Origin: an uncultured Verrucomicrobiota bacterium
Lineage (GTDB): Bacteria > Verrucomicrobiota > Kiritimatiellia > CAIVKH01
Assembly: GCA_937996795.1 (NCBI GenBank)
Contig: CALKUH010000037.1
Span: 58,342 to 122,341 of the forward strand
Direction: 5' to 3'
DNA length: 64,000 nt
The translations under genes were made by a program, and so were the position numbers. Of this stretch, positions 33,788-42,408 are shown one piece after another (position 1 is the first letter of the stretch; every line of letters starts with the position of its first letter). The notes beneath the pieces were generated by a model. It searched no databases and had not been told where the DNA came from. It was given only the letters and a program-made list of their open reading frames with translations.

Positions 33788-34911
33788 GTCGGCCTCCGTG
33801 TGCGCATCGCCGCGCGCACTTCGTCAACGATCGCGGGAAGTGTGCGCAGCAGGATCTGCGTGTCCGTCGCAAGGGACGGGTGCGCGGCGTACCTCACATC
33901 GTACCGCATCATCTGGGTGAACGTCGTCCGGTTCTTTCCGTTCACCTGCCAAAGTCCCGTCATCCCGGGCAGCGTGTCGCACCGGCGCCGGTGCCACGGC
34001 GCGAAGTGCTCGAATTCATACGGAACCGAAGGACGCGGGCCGACAAGGCTCATGTCGCCGAGCAGCACGTTCAGCAGCTGCGGCAGTTCGTCGAGGCCCG
34101 ACGCCCGGATCAGGCGCGCGCCGGGAATCAGCCGCGGATCGCGGGTCGACTCGAGCTTCGTCATCGGCGTGTCATTGGCCATCAGCTGCGCAACATGGTT
34201 CGCATGCACCGTCGTGTCCGCCGCGACATGCATCGTGCGGAACTTGAGACATTCAAAGGTCCGGCAGGCGCGCCCGATCCGCGTCTGCCGGAAGAAGACC
34301 GGGCCGGGCGATACGACGCAGACATAGGCGGCCATCGCGATGAAGACCGGCGAGAGCGCCGCCAGCGCCAGGCTCGACAGGACGATGTCGAACAGCCGTT
34401 TCCCGACAGGCACCGGCGGAACCATCAACTCATGCACCGCGCGCGGGTACGACATGGTCACGCGGCCCTCCGATCGGGTGGGCCGAGGCTCAACGCCGCG
34501 ATCGAGAATAAAATCACGTCCCTCGCCGGGCATCGGATAGACGTAGATCCGGCAATCCGGGCGCGACACCTGCTCCGCCGCCTCGTCGCAGATCGACTCC
34601 GCAATGTGCCGCGCCGCGTCCGGGCCCGCGCCCGTCAACAGCGCGCCGATCCGGCGGCGATCCAACCAGCCCGCCGCGTCGCTCCGCCGGATGCGCGACA
34701 ATACCGCGGCCTCCACGGCGCGGGCCAGTGTCTCGCCCGCGCGGGAGGAGAAGGTGTCGAAAACGGCGAGCGCAAATTCACGCCCCCCGCGATCCGCGAG
34801 CGCGCGTTCCCGATCGAGCATCGCCCAGAACACCTCTTCGCGGAGCAGTCGCTGGGACGGCTCATACACATGATTGCGACGCCCGGGCTCAGACGCTTGA
34901 GAGTTGTTCAT
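33784..34911 (-). CDS. Priming sugar-phosphate transferase with degenerate GGDEF-like N-terminal domain
   Basis: The C-terminal half of this 375 aa protein is a bacterial sugar transferase (polyprenyl-phosphate hexose-1-phosphate transferase): KRLFDIVLSSLALAALSPVFIAMAAYV (membrane helix), SPGPVFFRQTRIGR, ECLKFRTMH (to 228), DELPQLLNVLLGDMSLVGPRPSVPYE and MTGLWQVNGKN. It starts repeat-unit synthesis on the lipid carrier. The first ~125 residues look like a nucleotidyl-cyclase/GGDEF fold: REFALAVFD, then a helix and SRIRRSDAAGWLDRRRIGALLTG where a GGDEF signature would sit, then ARHIAESI. The signature itself is absent, so it would be at most a regulatory domain. It lies 8 bp after the export gene. 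Confidence 0.88.
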   Translation of the reverse strand: MNNSQASEPGRRNHVYEPSQRLLREEVFWAMLDRERALADRGGREFALAVFDTFSSRAGETLARAVEAAVLSRIRRSDAAGWLDRRRIGALLTGAGPDAARHIAESICDEAAEQVSRPDCRIYVYPMPGEGRDFILDRGVEPRPTRSEGRVTMSYPRAVHELMVPPVPVGKRLFDIVLSSLALAALSPVFIAMAAYVCVVSPGPVFFRQTRIGRACRTFECLKFRTMHVAADTTVHANHVAQLMANDTPMTKLESTRDPRLIPGARLIRASGLDELPQLLNVLLGDMSLVGPRPSVPYEFEHFAPWHRRRCDTLPGMTGLWQVNGKNRTTFTQMMRYDVRYAAHPSLATDTQILLRTLPAIVDEVRAAMRTRRPT

Positions 34912-34919
34912 ATCCTGCC

Positions 34920-35657
34920 TCAGCGATAGACCGTGGCCTCCCCATCGGAGCTGTAGCCGAAGCCGAGATCCGGGAGCATCTTGTTGATGTGCTGGTCAAT
35001 CCACTGGTTGACTTTTGCGATTCGTGTGCGCGGCACGTACACGATGTCGAACGGCTGGACATAGAACGGGCGGTCCTCGCCCTCGCCCGCCAACGCCCTG
35101 GAGAAGTCGAAGATGAACCCCTTCCGCTTCCCATCCTCGTGGCGGATCAATACGACGCTCCGCACCTCGGCCTCCCGCGCGTTAAATCCACCCGATTCCA
35201 TGATGGCATCGAGGACGGTCATCGGGCGGCTGAGCAGCACGCGCCCCGGCTTGAGGACGGAACCGGACACAATGACGGGTGACGGCACGCGGAGCACCAC
35301 GCTCACGTCGCGAATTTGCAACTGGCTCGCAAGCTTCTCGCGCAAATCCGCCTGCAGGTTTTCGACCGTCTTGCCGGCGGCCACGACATCGCCGACCAGC
35401 CGCAACGAGATCTTCCCGTCCCGGCGAATGGCTTGCGTCGTGTTGAGATCCGGCGCGCCGAAGAACGAAACCTCAATCTCGTCGCCTGGCATCAGGTACA
35501 TCACCAGCGGAGGAACCGCCTGACTGGCGTCAATCCGCGATGGACGCGGCGTTCCACATCCCGCCGCCAGGAGCAGCGCACAGGCGATGCCCATTCTTCG
35601 CCACCCCACACGCTCACCCCGCTGAACCGTGCCCCTTCCCCGAGCGTCCGTCTGCAT
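34920..35657 (-). CDS. Polysaccharide export lipoprotein (Wza-like)
   Basis: A 245 aa outer-membrane export protein. The N terminus ends with the lipobox LLAAGC, followed by the Poly_export domain (YLMPGDEIEVSFFGAPDLNTTQAIRRDGKISLRLVGDVVAAGKTVENLQADLREKLASQL) and a SLBB domain (VIVSGSVLKPGRVLLSRPMTVLDAIMESGGF). It is the first gene of the 29-kb locus. The ATG at 35657 is chosen because AGGAGGT precedes it by about 7 bp. It is shorter than E. coli Wza, which is common for this subfamily. The upstream 227 bp (35658-35884) carry no gene and should hold the promoter of the locus; I see no sigma-54 signature there. Confidence 0.9.
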   Translation of the reverse strand: MQTDARGRGTVQRGERVGWRRMGIACALLLAAGCGTPRPSRIDASQAVPPLVMYLMPGDEIEVSFFGAPDLNTTQAIRRDGKISLRLVGDVVAAGKTVENLQADLREKLASQLQIRDVSVVLRVPSPVIVSGSVLKPGRVLLSRPMTVLDAIMESGGFNAREAEVRSVVLIRHEDGKRKGFIFDFSRALAGEGEDRPFYVQPFDIVYVPRTRIAKVNQWIDQHINKMLPDLGFGYSSDGEATVYR

Positions 35658-35884
35658 AACCGGGACCTCCTGAATTCCCTGCAAGCATCCAGCTGCCGAC
35701 CCACTGTGGTGATGCTAGTCCGTTCTCGTTCAATGTGTGTACATCGAGTTAAACCCTGCATTCTCGCTCAGGGAAAACCCGATGGCACACGCGGGTGGGA
35801 ATGAAGCCGCCTGCGCGGGGGGGGACGGACAGGAATCTGTGGAGTGTTGCGCCGGGGAGGCGCCGCTGGAAGGGGGAACGCGAC

Positions 35885-36076
35885 CTACGAGCGTTTGCAG
35901 TCGGAGGCTTTTCCGCTGCAGGCGGGGCAGGTGATTTCCTCGCCATCGCCGGTCTTGGTTTGGGCGCGGCCGCAGGTCTGGAGCCCCCGGCCACGCAGGA
36001 GGAGACCCACGGAAAGGCCCAAGGCACACAGGCCGAGCACAATGATTACCGCGACCGCATAAGAAAGAATCGTCAT
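35885..36076 (-). CDS. Small cysteine-rich membrane protein, possibly NqrM-like
   Basis: A 63 aa protein with one N-terminal membrane helix (about residues 4-27), a basic LLLRGRG turn, then Cys35 in QTCG and a C-terminal cluster Cys50-x2-Cys53 ... Cys60. NqrM, the small maturation factor that helps insert the iron centre between NqrD and NqrE, has the same layout (one helix, RK-rich turn, SCGG, then CxCPxPC), and this genome encodes Na+-NQR. The cysteine spacing is not identical, so the link is a suggestion. AGAGG precedes the ATG. It is divergent from the Nudix gene. Confidence 0.5.
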   Translation of the reverse strand: MTILSYAVAVIIVLGLCALGLSVGLLLRGRGLQTCGRAQTKTGDGEEITCPACSGKASDCKRS

Positions 36077-36130
36077 GGGGGCCTCTTTTGAGCAACCTAT
36101 GACGGTTTATCCGGGAGGTCAAGGGCACCC

Positions 36131-36649
36131 ATGACGAAATCCGCGACGTACAGCCGTTTTGACGAAATTGATTGGGCCACATGGAAACCCGTCGAACGGG
36201 CCACGCTGCTGTTCGTGATCCGCGACGGGCAGATCCTGCTGATCCGCAAGAAGCGCGGGCTCGGCGCGGGGAAAATCAACGGGCCCGGCGGACGCCTCGA
36301 CCCCGGCGAGACGCCAGAGCAATGCGCCATCCGCGAAGTGCAGGAGGAGTTGCTGGTCACGCCCACCGGCGTTGCGCACGCCGGTGAACTCCTGTTCCAA
36401 TTCGCCGACGGCCACTCCATCCACGGGTATGTCTTCACCGCAACCGGCTGCGACGGCGAGCCGCAGCCCACGGGCGAGGCCGACCCGCTCTGGACGCCGC
36501 TGGACCGCATCCCCTACGCCGAGATGTGGGCCGACGACCGCATCTGGATTCCGCTGATGCTGGAGGGACGCCCCTTCACGGGCCGCTTCCTGTTTGCCGG
36601 GGATTCGATGCTCGGCTATGATCTGACCGTAGGCCGCGCGACGGCCTGA
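36131..36649 (+). CDS. Nudix hydrolase (MutT/8-oxo-dGTPase-like)
   Basis: A 172 aa Nudix protein with a canonical box GGRLDPGETPEQCAIREVQEEL (G-x5-E-x7-REV-x-EE) around residues 53-74, preceded by ATLLFVIRDGQILLIRKKRGLGAGKINGPGG. The sequence is like MTH1-type 8-oxo-dGTP/2-OH-dATP diphosphatases (KxxGLGxGKxNGxGG), which clean oxidised nucleotides. The stop is followed after 2 bp by the Na/Pi transporter gene, so the two are probably co-transcribed. Confidence 0.9.
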   Translation: MTKSATYSRFDEIDWATWKPVERATLLFVIRDGQILLIRKKRGLGAGKINGPGGRLDPGETPEQCAIREVQEELLVTPTGVAHAGELLFQFADGHSIHGYVFTATGCDGEPQPTGEADPLWTPLDRIPYAEMWADDRIWIPLMLEGRPFTGRFLFAGDSMLGYDLTVGRATA

Positions 36650-36651
36650 TC

Positions 36652-38394
36652 ATGCATGCGAACGAGGTGCTGCTGACCGGATTGCGATTGCTCGGCGGAC
36701 TGGCCCTGTTTCTCTTCGCCATCGCACTGATGACGAAGAGCCTGCAGGCAGCCGGCGGCCATGCGTTGCGCGGATGGGTGCGGCGCGCGACACGCGGCCG
36801 ATGGACGGGTGGCCTGCTCGGAACGGCGCTGGGCTTCCTGCTCCACAGCAGCGCGACCACGGTCCTGCTCGTCGGCTTCCTGCACGCCGGGTTGCTCACC
36901 CTGCCCCAAGCCATCGGTCCGATTGCGGGCGCAAACCTGGGCACCACGCTGTCGATGCAGCTGATCTCCTTCAAGCTGGGCGACTACTTTTTTGTCCCGA
37001 TCCTGGCGGGCGGCGCGCTGACGCTGGCGGCGCGGCGGCGGGCATGGGACGAAACGGGGCGTGCGCTGGTCGGGTTCGGCCTGCTGTTCCTGTCGATGCA
37101 GATGATGAGCGGCGCGGTCGCCCCGCACCGGGACGCATTGAGCCCGTGGCTGGCGTTCCCCCGTGAGGCAGGGCTCGCGGGCCAGGTTTCGGCGCTGCTC
37201 ATCAGCGCGGCGGTCACCGCGGTGCTCCAAAGCAGCGGCGCCACGATCGGGATCCTCTTCGCCCTCATCGGCGCGGGCGTCTTCCCGTCGATTGAACCAA
37301 TTCTCCCGCTGGTCCTCGGCGCCCATATTGGAACGTGCTCCACGGCGCTCGCGGGAGCCATGGGCACCTCCATCGAAGGGCGGCGCGGCGCCGTCGCCCA
37401 CCTGCTCTTCAATGTGATCGGGGCCATGGCCGCGCTCGCCGCAACGCCCTGGGTGGTGCCACTCATTGAGGCCTCGTCGTCCGACCTGGTGCGCCAGACG
37501 GCCAACCTGCATACCGCGGTAATGCTCGGCACGCTGTTGCTTGTGCTGCCGCTGCGCACGCCGTTTGTATGGGCCGTGCGCGCGGTGACGCGCTCCGCCC
37601 AACCCGCGCCCGCCGCGAGCGCGCTCGACGACGACGCGCTGCTAAAGCCCGAACGCGCCCTCTACCTCTCCGTGCGCGAGTTGCAGCGCGTGGCCGCGAT
37701 GTGCGCACACACGTTCCGCCTGAATGCGGAGATCATGTTCCGACTCGATCGCGCGACGTTGCGGACCATCCGCCACAACGAGGAGGCGGTGGACGAAATC
37801 CAGCGCGCGCTGAAGCGCTACCTGCAGGAATTGACCAGCCGCTACCTCTCGCGCCGGCAATCGATCATGCTCCAGCACCTGAACCGCTGCATGATCGACA
37901 TTGAGCGCATCGGCGACCACAACGAGAACATCGCCGACCTGACCGAGCAGCGCCTCGCCGCGCGGACCGCGCCGTTCCCGAGCGAGGCCCAGCAGGCGCT
38001 GTTCAGCCTGTTCGAGTCGGCGGACCGCGTCCTCCAGCTCGTCATCGCCTCGCTGGATCCGGACCAGGCGGATTTCCAAGCCACCGCCCACGCCATCCTG
38101 CAGGCGCGCGACGCGTATGTGGACCGAAGCCTGAACGCCAAGGCTCTCTTCGCAGACAAGATCATCCAGCACGCCTGGCCGCCAATGGTCGGCATGTACC
38201 TGAGCGAATACGTCACCGAATTTGACCGTATCGTGCGCCACTCGAAAATGATCGCCCTCGCGGAGAGCCATCCCTACTTCTGGATCAAACGCCAAAAACT
38301 CGACCGCATCGCCCCCGAAATGCCCGTCCGCGCACAAGGCGAAAAAGAGCCCACCGACTTCCTCGACAAGTTGCAGCAGGAAGGCTTTGTTTAG
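36652..38394 (+). CDS. Na+/phosphate cotransporter family protein with PhoU-like domain
   Basis: A 580 aa protein of the Na/Pi-cotransporter (NptA/YjbB-like) family. The two inverted repeats each carry the substrate-site motif, seen here as LLHSSATTVLLVGFL and LQSSGATIGILFALIG. A cytoplasmic PhoU-like helical domain occupies about residues 330-560 (ALYLSVRELQRVAAMCAHTFRLNAEIMF, CMIDIERIGDHNENIADL). It should move phosphate with Na+, in line with the sodium bioenergetics of the organism. The direction in vivo (uptake or efflux) is not clear from sequence. Confidence 0.9.
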   Translation: MHANEVLLTGLRLLGGLALFLFAIALMTKSLQAAGGHALRGWVRRATRGRWTGGLLGTALGFLLHSSATTVLLVGFLHAGLLTLPQAIGPIAGANLGTTLSMQLISFKLGDYFFVPILAGGALTLAARRRAWDETGRALVGFGLLFLSMQMMSGAVAPHRDALSPWLAFPREAGLAGQVSALLISAAVTAVLQSSGATIGILFALIGAGVFPSIEPILPLVLGAHIGTCSTALAGAMGTSIEGRRGAVAHLLFNVIGAMAALAATPWVVPLIEASSSDLVRQTANLHTAVMLGTLLLVLPLRTPFVWAVRAVTRSAQPAPAASALDDDALLKPERALYLSVRELQRVAAMCAHTFRLNAEIMFRLDRATLRTIRHNEEAVDEIQRALKRYLQELTSRYLSRRQSIMLQHLNRCMIDIERIGDHNENIADLTEQRLAARTAPFPSEAQQALFSLFESADRVLQLVIASLDPDQADFQATAHAILQARDAYVDRSLNAKALFADKIIQHAWPPMVGMYLSEYVTEFDRIVRHSKMIALAESHPYFWIKRQKLDRIAPEMPVRAQGEKEPTDFLDKLQQEGFV

Positions 38395-38457
38395 GAGCGA
38401 AGCAACCCCTGCTGACGACAGGCCACGACTTTGCTACCTTTACCGGGCTTCACTCTC

Positions 38458-38543
38458 GCCCGGGTGGCGAAATGGCAGACGCAAGGGACTTAAAATCCCT
38501 TGATCGAAAGATCGTGTGGGTTCGAGTCCCACCCCGGGCACCA
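38458..38543 (+). tRNA. tRNA-Leu (anticodon UAA)
   Basis: An 86-nt cloverleaf with a long variable arm, typical of tRNA-Leu. The acceptor stem is GCCCGGG (38458-38464) with CCCGGGC (38533-38539). The anticodon stem GGGA/TCCC carries the loop CTTAAAA with anticodon TAA, which reads UUA. The T arm is GTGGG-TTCGAGT-CCCAC, and the 3' CCA is encoded. Confidence 0.97.
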
Positions 38544-38630
38544 TTGACGTGGAGGGCGCAGCGCCAACTTCCCGCACGCCATCTGATCCCAAGCCCTGCG
38601 CGCGGATTCGGGCTCGGGATGGAGGCGGGT

Positions 38631-41600
38631 TCAGGAACGGGCGGGCGGCACGCCGTCGTCCAACACCCGCCGCAGCGTGGCCAGCAAAACGTCGGCCGTG
38701 TAGGGTTTGGGGACAAAGTCGGCGACGCCCGCGCCGATGGCCTTCGCCACACCACCGTTGCTGGCCAGTCCGCTGGACGCGATGATGCGGACCTTCGGGT
38801 TGATGGCTTTCAGCGCCATGATCAGCGCAGGGCCATCCATGATCGGCATGGCCATGTCCGTCAGCACGGCGCTGATGACGTCCTGATGTTGAGCGTAGAT
38901 GGCAACGGCCTCCGCGCCGTGCCGGGCTTCCATCACACGGTAGCTGAACCGCTCCAGCGTTCCCCGCGCAACCGTTCGAATGCTCTCCTCGTCATCCACC
39001 AGCAGGACGACCTCGCCGGCGCCACGAGGGCGCTTGGCGGGCGCTTCGGTGACGTCGGCGGAAACTGAGCCGGATGCCTCGGCCGGCAGGTAGACCTTGA
39101 AGGTGCTGCCGTGGCCGGGCTCGCTGTACACGTTGATGAATCCGCCGTGACTCCTGACAATGGCCAGGCTGGTCGGCAGGCCCAGGCCCGTGCCCTGCCC
39201 AACCTCCTTCGTGGTGAAGAACGGTTCAAAAATCTTGTCGAGGACCTCTGGCGTCATACCCATCCCATCGTCCACCACGCTCACAACCAGATGGCGGCCC
39301 GGACGCGCTTCCGGATTCATCGTCGCGTACGTGGAATCCAGTTCCACATTCTGGAGCGTCACCTGGATGCGACCGCCCGCGGGCATGGCATCCCGGGCAT
39401 TCACAAACAGGTTCATCAAGACCTGGTGCATCTGGGTCGGATCACAACTGACGGGCCAGGGGTCCTTGCAGGTCTCGAGGACAAACGCGATGTTCTTCGG
39501 AAACGTGTCCGCAACCACCCGCTCCATTTCGCGCAACAGGTGCAACAGGTTGATTGAGGCGCGCCGCCCTTCCACCCCGCGCGCAAACGACAGCACCTGT
39601 TTGACAAGATTGGATCCGCGGTGGGCGCTGCTCTCCAGCGTTTTGAGCAGCGTGCGCCCTTCCTCCTCCTTCACAAAGTCCTGCAACATCTGGAGGGAGA
39701 GCGTGATGGGTGTCAGGACGTTGTTGAGATCGTGCGCGATGCCCCCGGCCAGCGTGCCGATGCTTTCCATCCGCTGGGCGCGCAGGAACTGCGACTCCAT
39801 TCGTTTCTGCTCGGTGATGTCCTCGGCGGTGCCGACAATCCGGTACACGCGCCCGTTTTCATCGCGCACGGGGAACGCCCGGTCCCGGATCCACCGGTGA
39901 GAACCGTCAGGCCGCAAGATGCGATAGACCTCATTGTATTCGCCGGTCACCTGGCGGAGCCGGGCCGACTCCGCGACGCGGGCGCGGTCATCCGGATGAA
40001 TCGCCTCCACCCAGGTCAGCGGCGACTGGTACAGGCTGGCACAGGAGCGGCCCCAAATCGCTTCATACGCAGGGCTGACGTACAGGATCCGCTGTTTGTC
40101 CGGGTCCGAGGCCCAGAAAACCTCGTTGATGTTCTCGGCCAGTTCGCGGAAGCGCTCTTCGCTGCTCCGCAACGCCTCTTCGGCGCGTTGACGATCCGCC
40201 TCGTGCGCATTGGCTTCGACGGCAAAGGACAGGTTGTCCGCGAGGGCCGTCAGCAAGCGCAGATCCTCGGGCTCGAAGGCGCCGGATTGCCCGGCATACA
40301 CGGTGAACACACCGATGGTTTTCCCGGCTTGCCGCAGCGGGAAGGCGGCGCTGGACCGATAGCCGCGCTTCAGGGCCTGGTCGCGCCACGGCTTGAGCAA
40401 CGGATCGGTCTCCACGCTGTTGCAGAAAATCACGCGGCCTTCGCGATAGCAGGTGCCGGCGGGGCCTTCACCCATCGGACCCGGCGTCACCGTGATTCGT
40501 ATGGCCTCCAGATACCCATCGTCCCGCCCATACATGGCCGCGGGCTGCAGACGTTCGCTTCCGGGCGACACCTCTCCCACCCACGCCATCAGGAAACCAC
40601 CCCGCTCCACGGCAATGCGACAGGCTTCGCGATACAACTGGAGCGTATCGGATATCCGGGCAATCGCCTCGTTCACCGCGCTGGACAGCGAGTAGAGGCG
40701 GTTCAGGCGATGGGTGCGCAATTCCGCCAGTTTGCGATCCGTGACATCGAAGTGTGTCACCACCGCCCCTGTGGGTGGCGAGGCGCCCACGGGAGTGACG
40801 ATGCAACGGAACCAATGCTGGGCGGTGGGCGAATGGCACGGATACTCCAGGGAAAATTCCCGCTGCTGGCCGTTGAGCACCGCCGTGATGCCTGCCGCCA
40901 CCCGACGGGCATCCTCCTGCCCCTCGCCTTCCGCGCGTTGGCATACCGCGATGTAATTCTGGCCGATAAACGGGTCCGTACGCCCCGGAACGACGCGCTC
41001 GCCATTCACGCGATGCCACGCTTCATTAACGGCGACAATCGCCCCCTGCTGATCCAGCAGCGCCACTTCGGCCGGCAACGCGTTCAAAATCGCCGTCTGC
41101 ATGGCCACGGTGTGGCGCTGGACCTCTTCACTCGCCCGCAGCACGCGGGTTTTCGCATTCACCTGGCGACGCACCTGGAGATTCCAGAACAAGACCGCCG
41201 CCATCACGCCGAGCAAACCAAACACCCACCCCATCGTCCGTCGCGACAACCAATGTTCCCCCGGGGGGTGCGGGTCCAGCATGAAGCCTTCCAGAGAATC
41301 CGTTGCGGGCGCCATGCCCCGTTCGGCAAACACACCGGCAATGTGCTTCCATCGGCTCACGTTCATGTGCCCGAGTTCGACCAAATCGGGCAGCACATAA
41401 GGCCGCATCGCCTCCAGTTGCCTCAAAATGAGCGCGCGGTCGTCCCCGCGATCCTGAACGCTCTTAAACCCGGCGATCACATCCGCGGTTTCCTCGGGAT
41501 GCGCGAAGGCATACGCCCACCCCTTCAAACTGGCCCTTACGAAGGCCCAGGTCGCTTCCGGGCGCCGCCGGACAAAAGACTCGGTCGTAAAGAGGGTGTC

Positions 41601-42278
41601 GCCATAAAAATCGATTCCGTAGTCGAGCGAGCGGAGGATGGTCGTCTCGATGCCTTTCGCCTGCAAGCGGATCGGCTCCATCATGGCATACGCCGACACC
41701 GCATCCACGCGCCCCTGCACCAGGTCATCCGTGTCCCAGGAATGCTGCTGGACCGACACCTGCGAGGGATCGATGCCTTCGTGGGTCAGCATGGCCCACA
41801 ATTGGGCGGCCCCTTGATCGTCGGAAAGCATCACGCGGGCGCCGACGAGATCGGACGGCACATGGATGTTCCGCTCGCGCAGGCTCATGAACACATACGG
41901 GGTGTGCTGGAAGATCGCCGCACACGCCACGAGAGGGTTCCCGTTGAGCCGCTGCAACAGCACATCGGAATCACTCACCCCGAAGTCGGCATGGTCCTCC
42001 AACACCTGGCGAACGGGAGGTCGGGCGGCGCCGCCCTCCAAAATTTCCACTCGCAACCCCGCATCAGCGTAATACCCCTTCGCCTCCGCCATGTAATAGC
42101 CGGCGAACTGGGCTTGATGCACCCATTTGAGTTGAAGGCGGATGACGGCATCCTCGTCCGCGGCGCCCACCTCACCGCCGGTGGCGCCCGCCAGCACGCC
42201 ACCGACCACCGCACACCGCAATACACGCCCCCACAGGGTCCACCGCTTCACATGAATCTCTGAATGATCCCGGGTCAT
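38631..42278 (-). CDS. Hybrid sensor histidine kinase with periplasmic NMT1/THI5-type ligand-binding domain
   Basis: This 1215 aa protein joins a solute-binding domain to a full phosphorelay kinase. Order: signal/anchor (to ~40), NMT1/THI5-like periplasmic binding domain (about 44-335: IRLQLKWVHQAQFAGYYMAEAKGYYADAGLRVEIL, then VSDSDVLLQR), membrane helix 349-367, PAS (about 392-515), GAF (about 525-690), PAS/PAC (about 705-830), HisKA with His849 (GIAHDLNNVLTPI), HATPase with Asn960, and a receiver with Asp1141 (AVLTDMAMP). Such ligand domains bind pyrimidine precursors (thiamin pathway) or sulfonate/nitrate-like solutes; the ligand is unknown. The start is uncertain: ATG at 42278 has no clear ribosome site and a GTG at 42251 is an alternative. 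It is divergent from livK. No output regulator is adjacent. Confidence 0.9.
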   Translation of the reverse strand: MTRDHSEIHVKRWTLWGRVLRCAVVGGVLAGATGGEVGAADEDAVIRLQLKWVHQAQFAGYYMAEAKGYYADAGLRVEILEGGAARPPVRQVLEDHADFGVSDSDVLLQRLNGNPLVACAAIFQHTPYVFMSLRERNIHVPSDLVGARVMLSDDQGAAQLWAMLTHEGIDPSQVSVQQHSWDTDDLVQGRVDAVSAYAMMEPIRLQAKGIETTILRSLDYGIDFYGDTLFTTESFVRRRPEATWAFVRASLKGWAYAFAHPEETADVIAGFKSVQDRGDDRALILRQLEAMRPYVLPDLVELGHMNVSRWKHIAGVFAERGMAPATDSLEGFMLDPHPPGEHWLSRRTMGWVFGLLGVMAAVLFWNLQVRRQVNAKTRVLRASEEVQRHTVAMQTAILNALPAEVALLDQQGAIVAVNEAWHRVNGERVVPGRTDPFIGQNYIAVCQRAEGEGQEDARRVAAGITAVLNGQQREFSLEYPCHSPTAQHWFRCIVTPVGASPPTGAVVTHFDVTDRKLAELRTHRLNRLYSLSSAVNEAIARISDTLQLYREACRIAVERGGFLMAWVGEVSPGSERLQPAAMYGRDDGYLEAIRITVTPGPMGEGPAGTCYREGRVIFCNSVETDPLLKPWRDQALKRGYRSSAAFPLRQAGKTIGVFTVYAGQSGAFEPEDLRLLTALADNLSFAVEANAHEADRQRAEEALRSSEERFRELAENINEVFWASDPDKQRILYVSPAYEAIWGRSCASLYQSPLTWVEAIHPDDRARVAESARLRQVTGEYNEVYRILRPDGSHRWIRDRAFPVRDENGRVYRIVGTAEDITEQKRMESQFLRAQRMESIGTLAGGIAHDLNNVLTPITLSLQMLQDFVKEEEGRTLLKTLESSAHRGSNLVKQVLSFARGVEGRRASINLLHLLREMERVVADTFPKNIAFVLETCKDPWPVSCDPTQMHQVLMNLFVNARDAMPAGGRIQVTLQNVELDSTYATMNPEARPGRHLVVSVVDDGMGMTPEVLDKIFEPFFTTKEVGQGTGLGLPTSLAIVRSHGGFINVYSEPGHGSTFKVYLPAEASGSVSADVTEAPAKRPRGAGEVVLLVDDEESIRTVARGTLERFSYRVMEARHGAEAVAIYAQHQDVISAVLTDMAMPIMDGPALIMALKAINPKVRIIASSGLASNGGVAKAIGAGVADFVPKPYTADVLLATLRRVLDDGVPPARS

Positions 42279-42373
42279 TTCGGCCACAGCATATATCGCC
42301 GCAGCGCCATCCACGATAGAGCCGCAGGTATTCGCCGTCGAGGAAATTGCGGATGCACGCGCGCGCCGTTCGA

Positions 42374-42402
42374 TTGACAGCCGCCCTCCGCGACGCCATA
42401 AG
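42374..42402 (+). promoter_or_regulatory. Sigma-70-like promoter upstream of livK
   Basis: TTGACA at 42374-42379 and CATAAG at 42397-42402 are separated by 17 bp. Transcription would start at about the ATG at 42409, implying a leaderless mRNA or a very short leader; AAGG at 42403-42406 is the only ribosome-site-like sequence. The perfect -35 is the main support. Confidence 0.35.
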
Positions 42403-42408
42403 AAGGCC

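Noticed and set aside
35658..35884. Sigma-54 promoter for the polysaccharide locus
   Set aside because: I searched for GG and GC spaced by 10 bp on the minus strand; the only match overlaps the start codon of the export gene.
39621..42263. 880-codon open frame on the + strand
   Set aside because: Antisense shadow of the hybrid kinase gene, with no recognisable domain.
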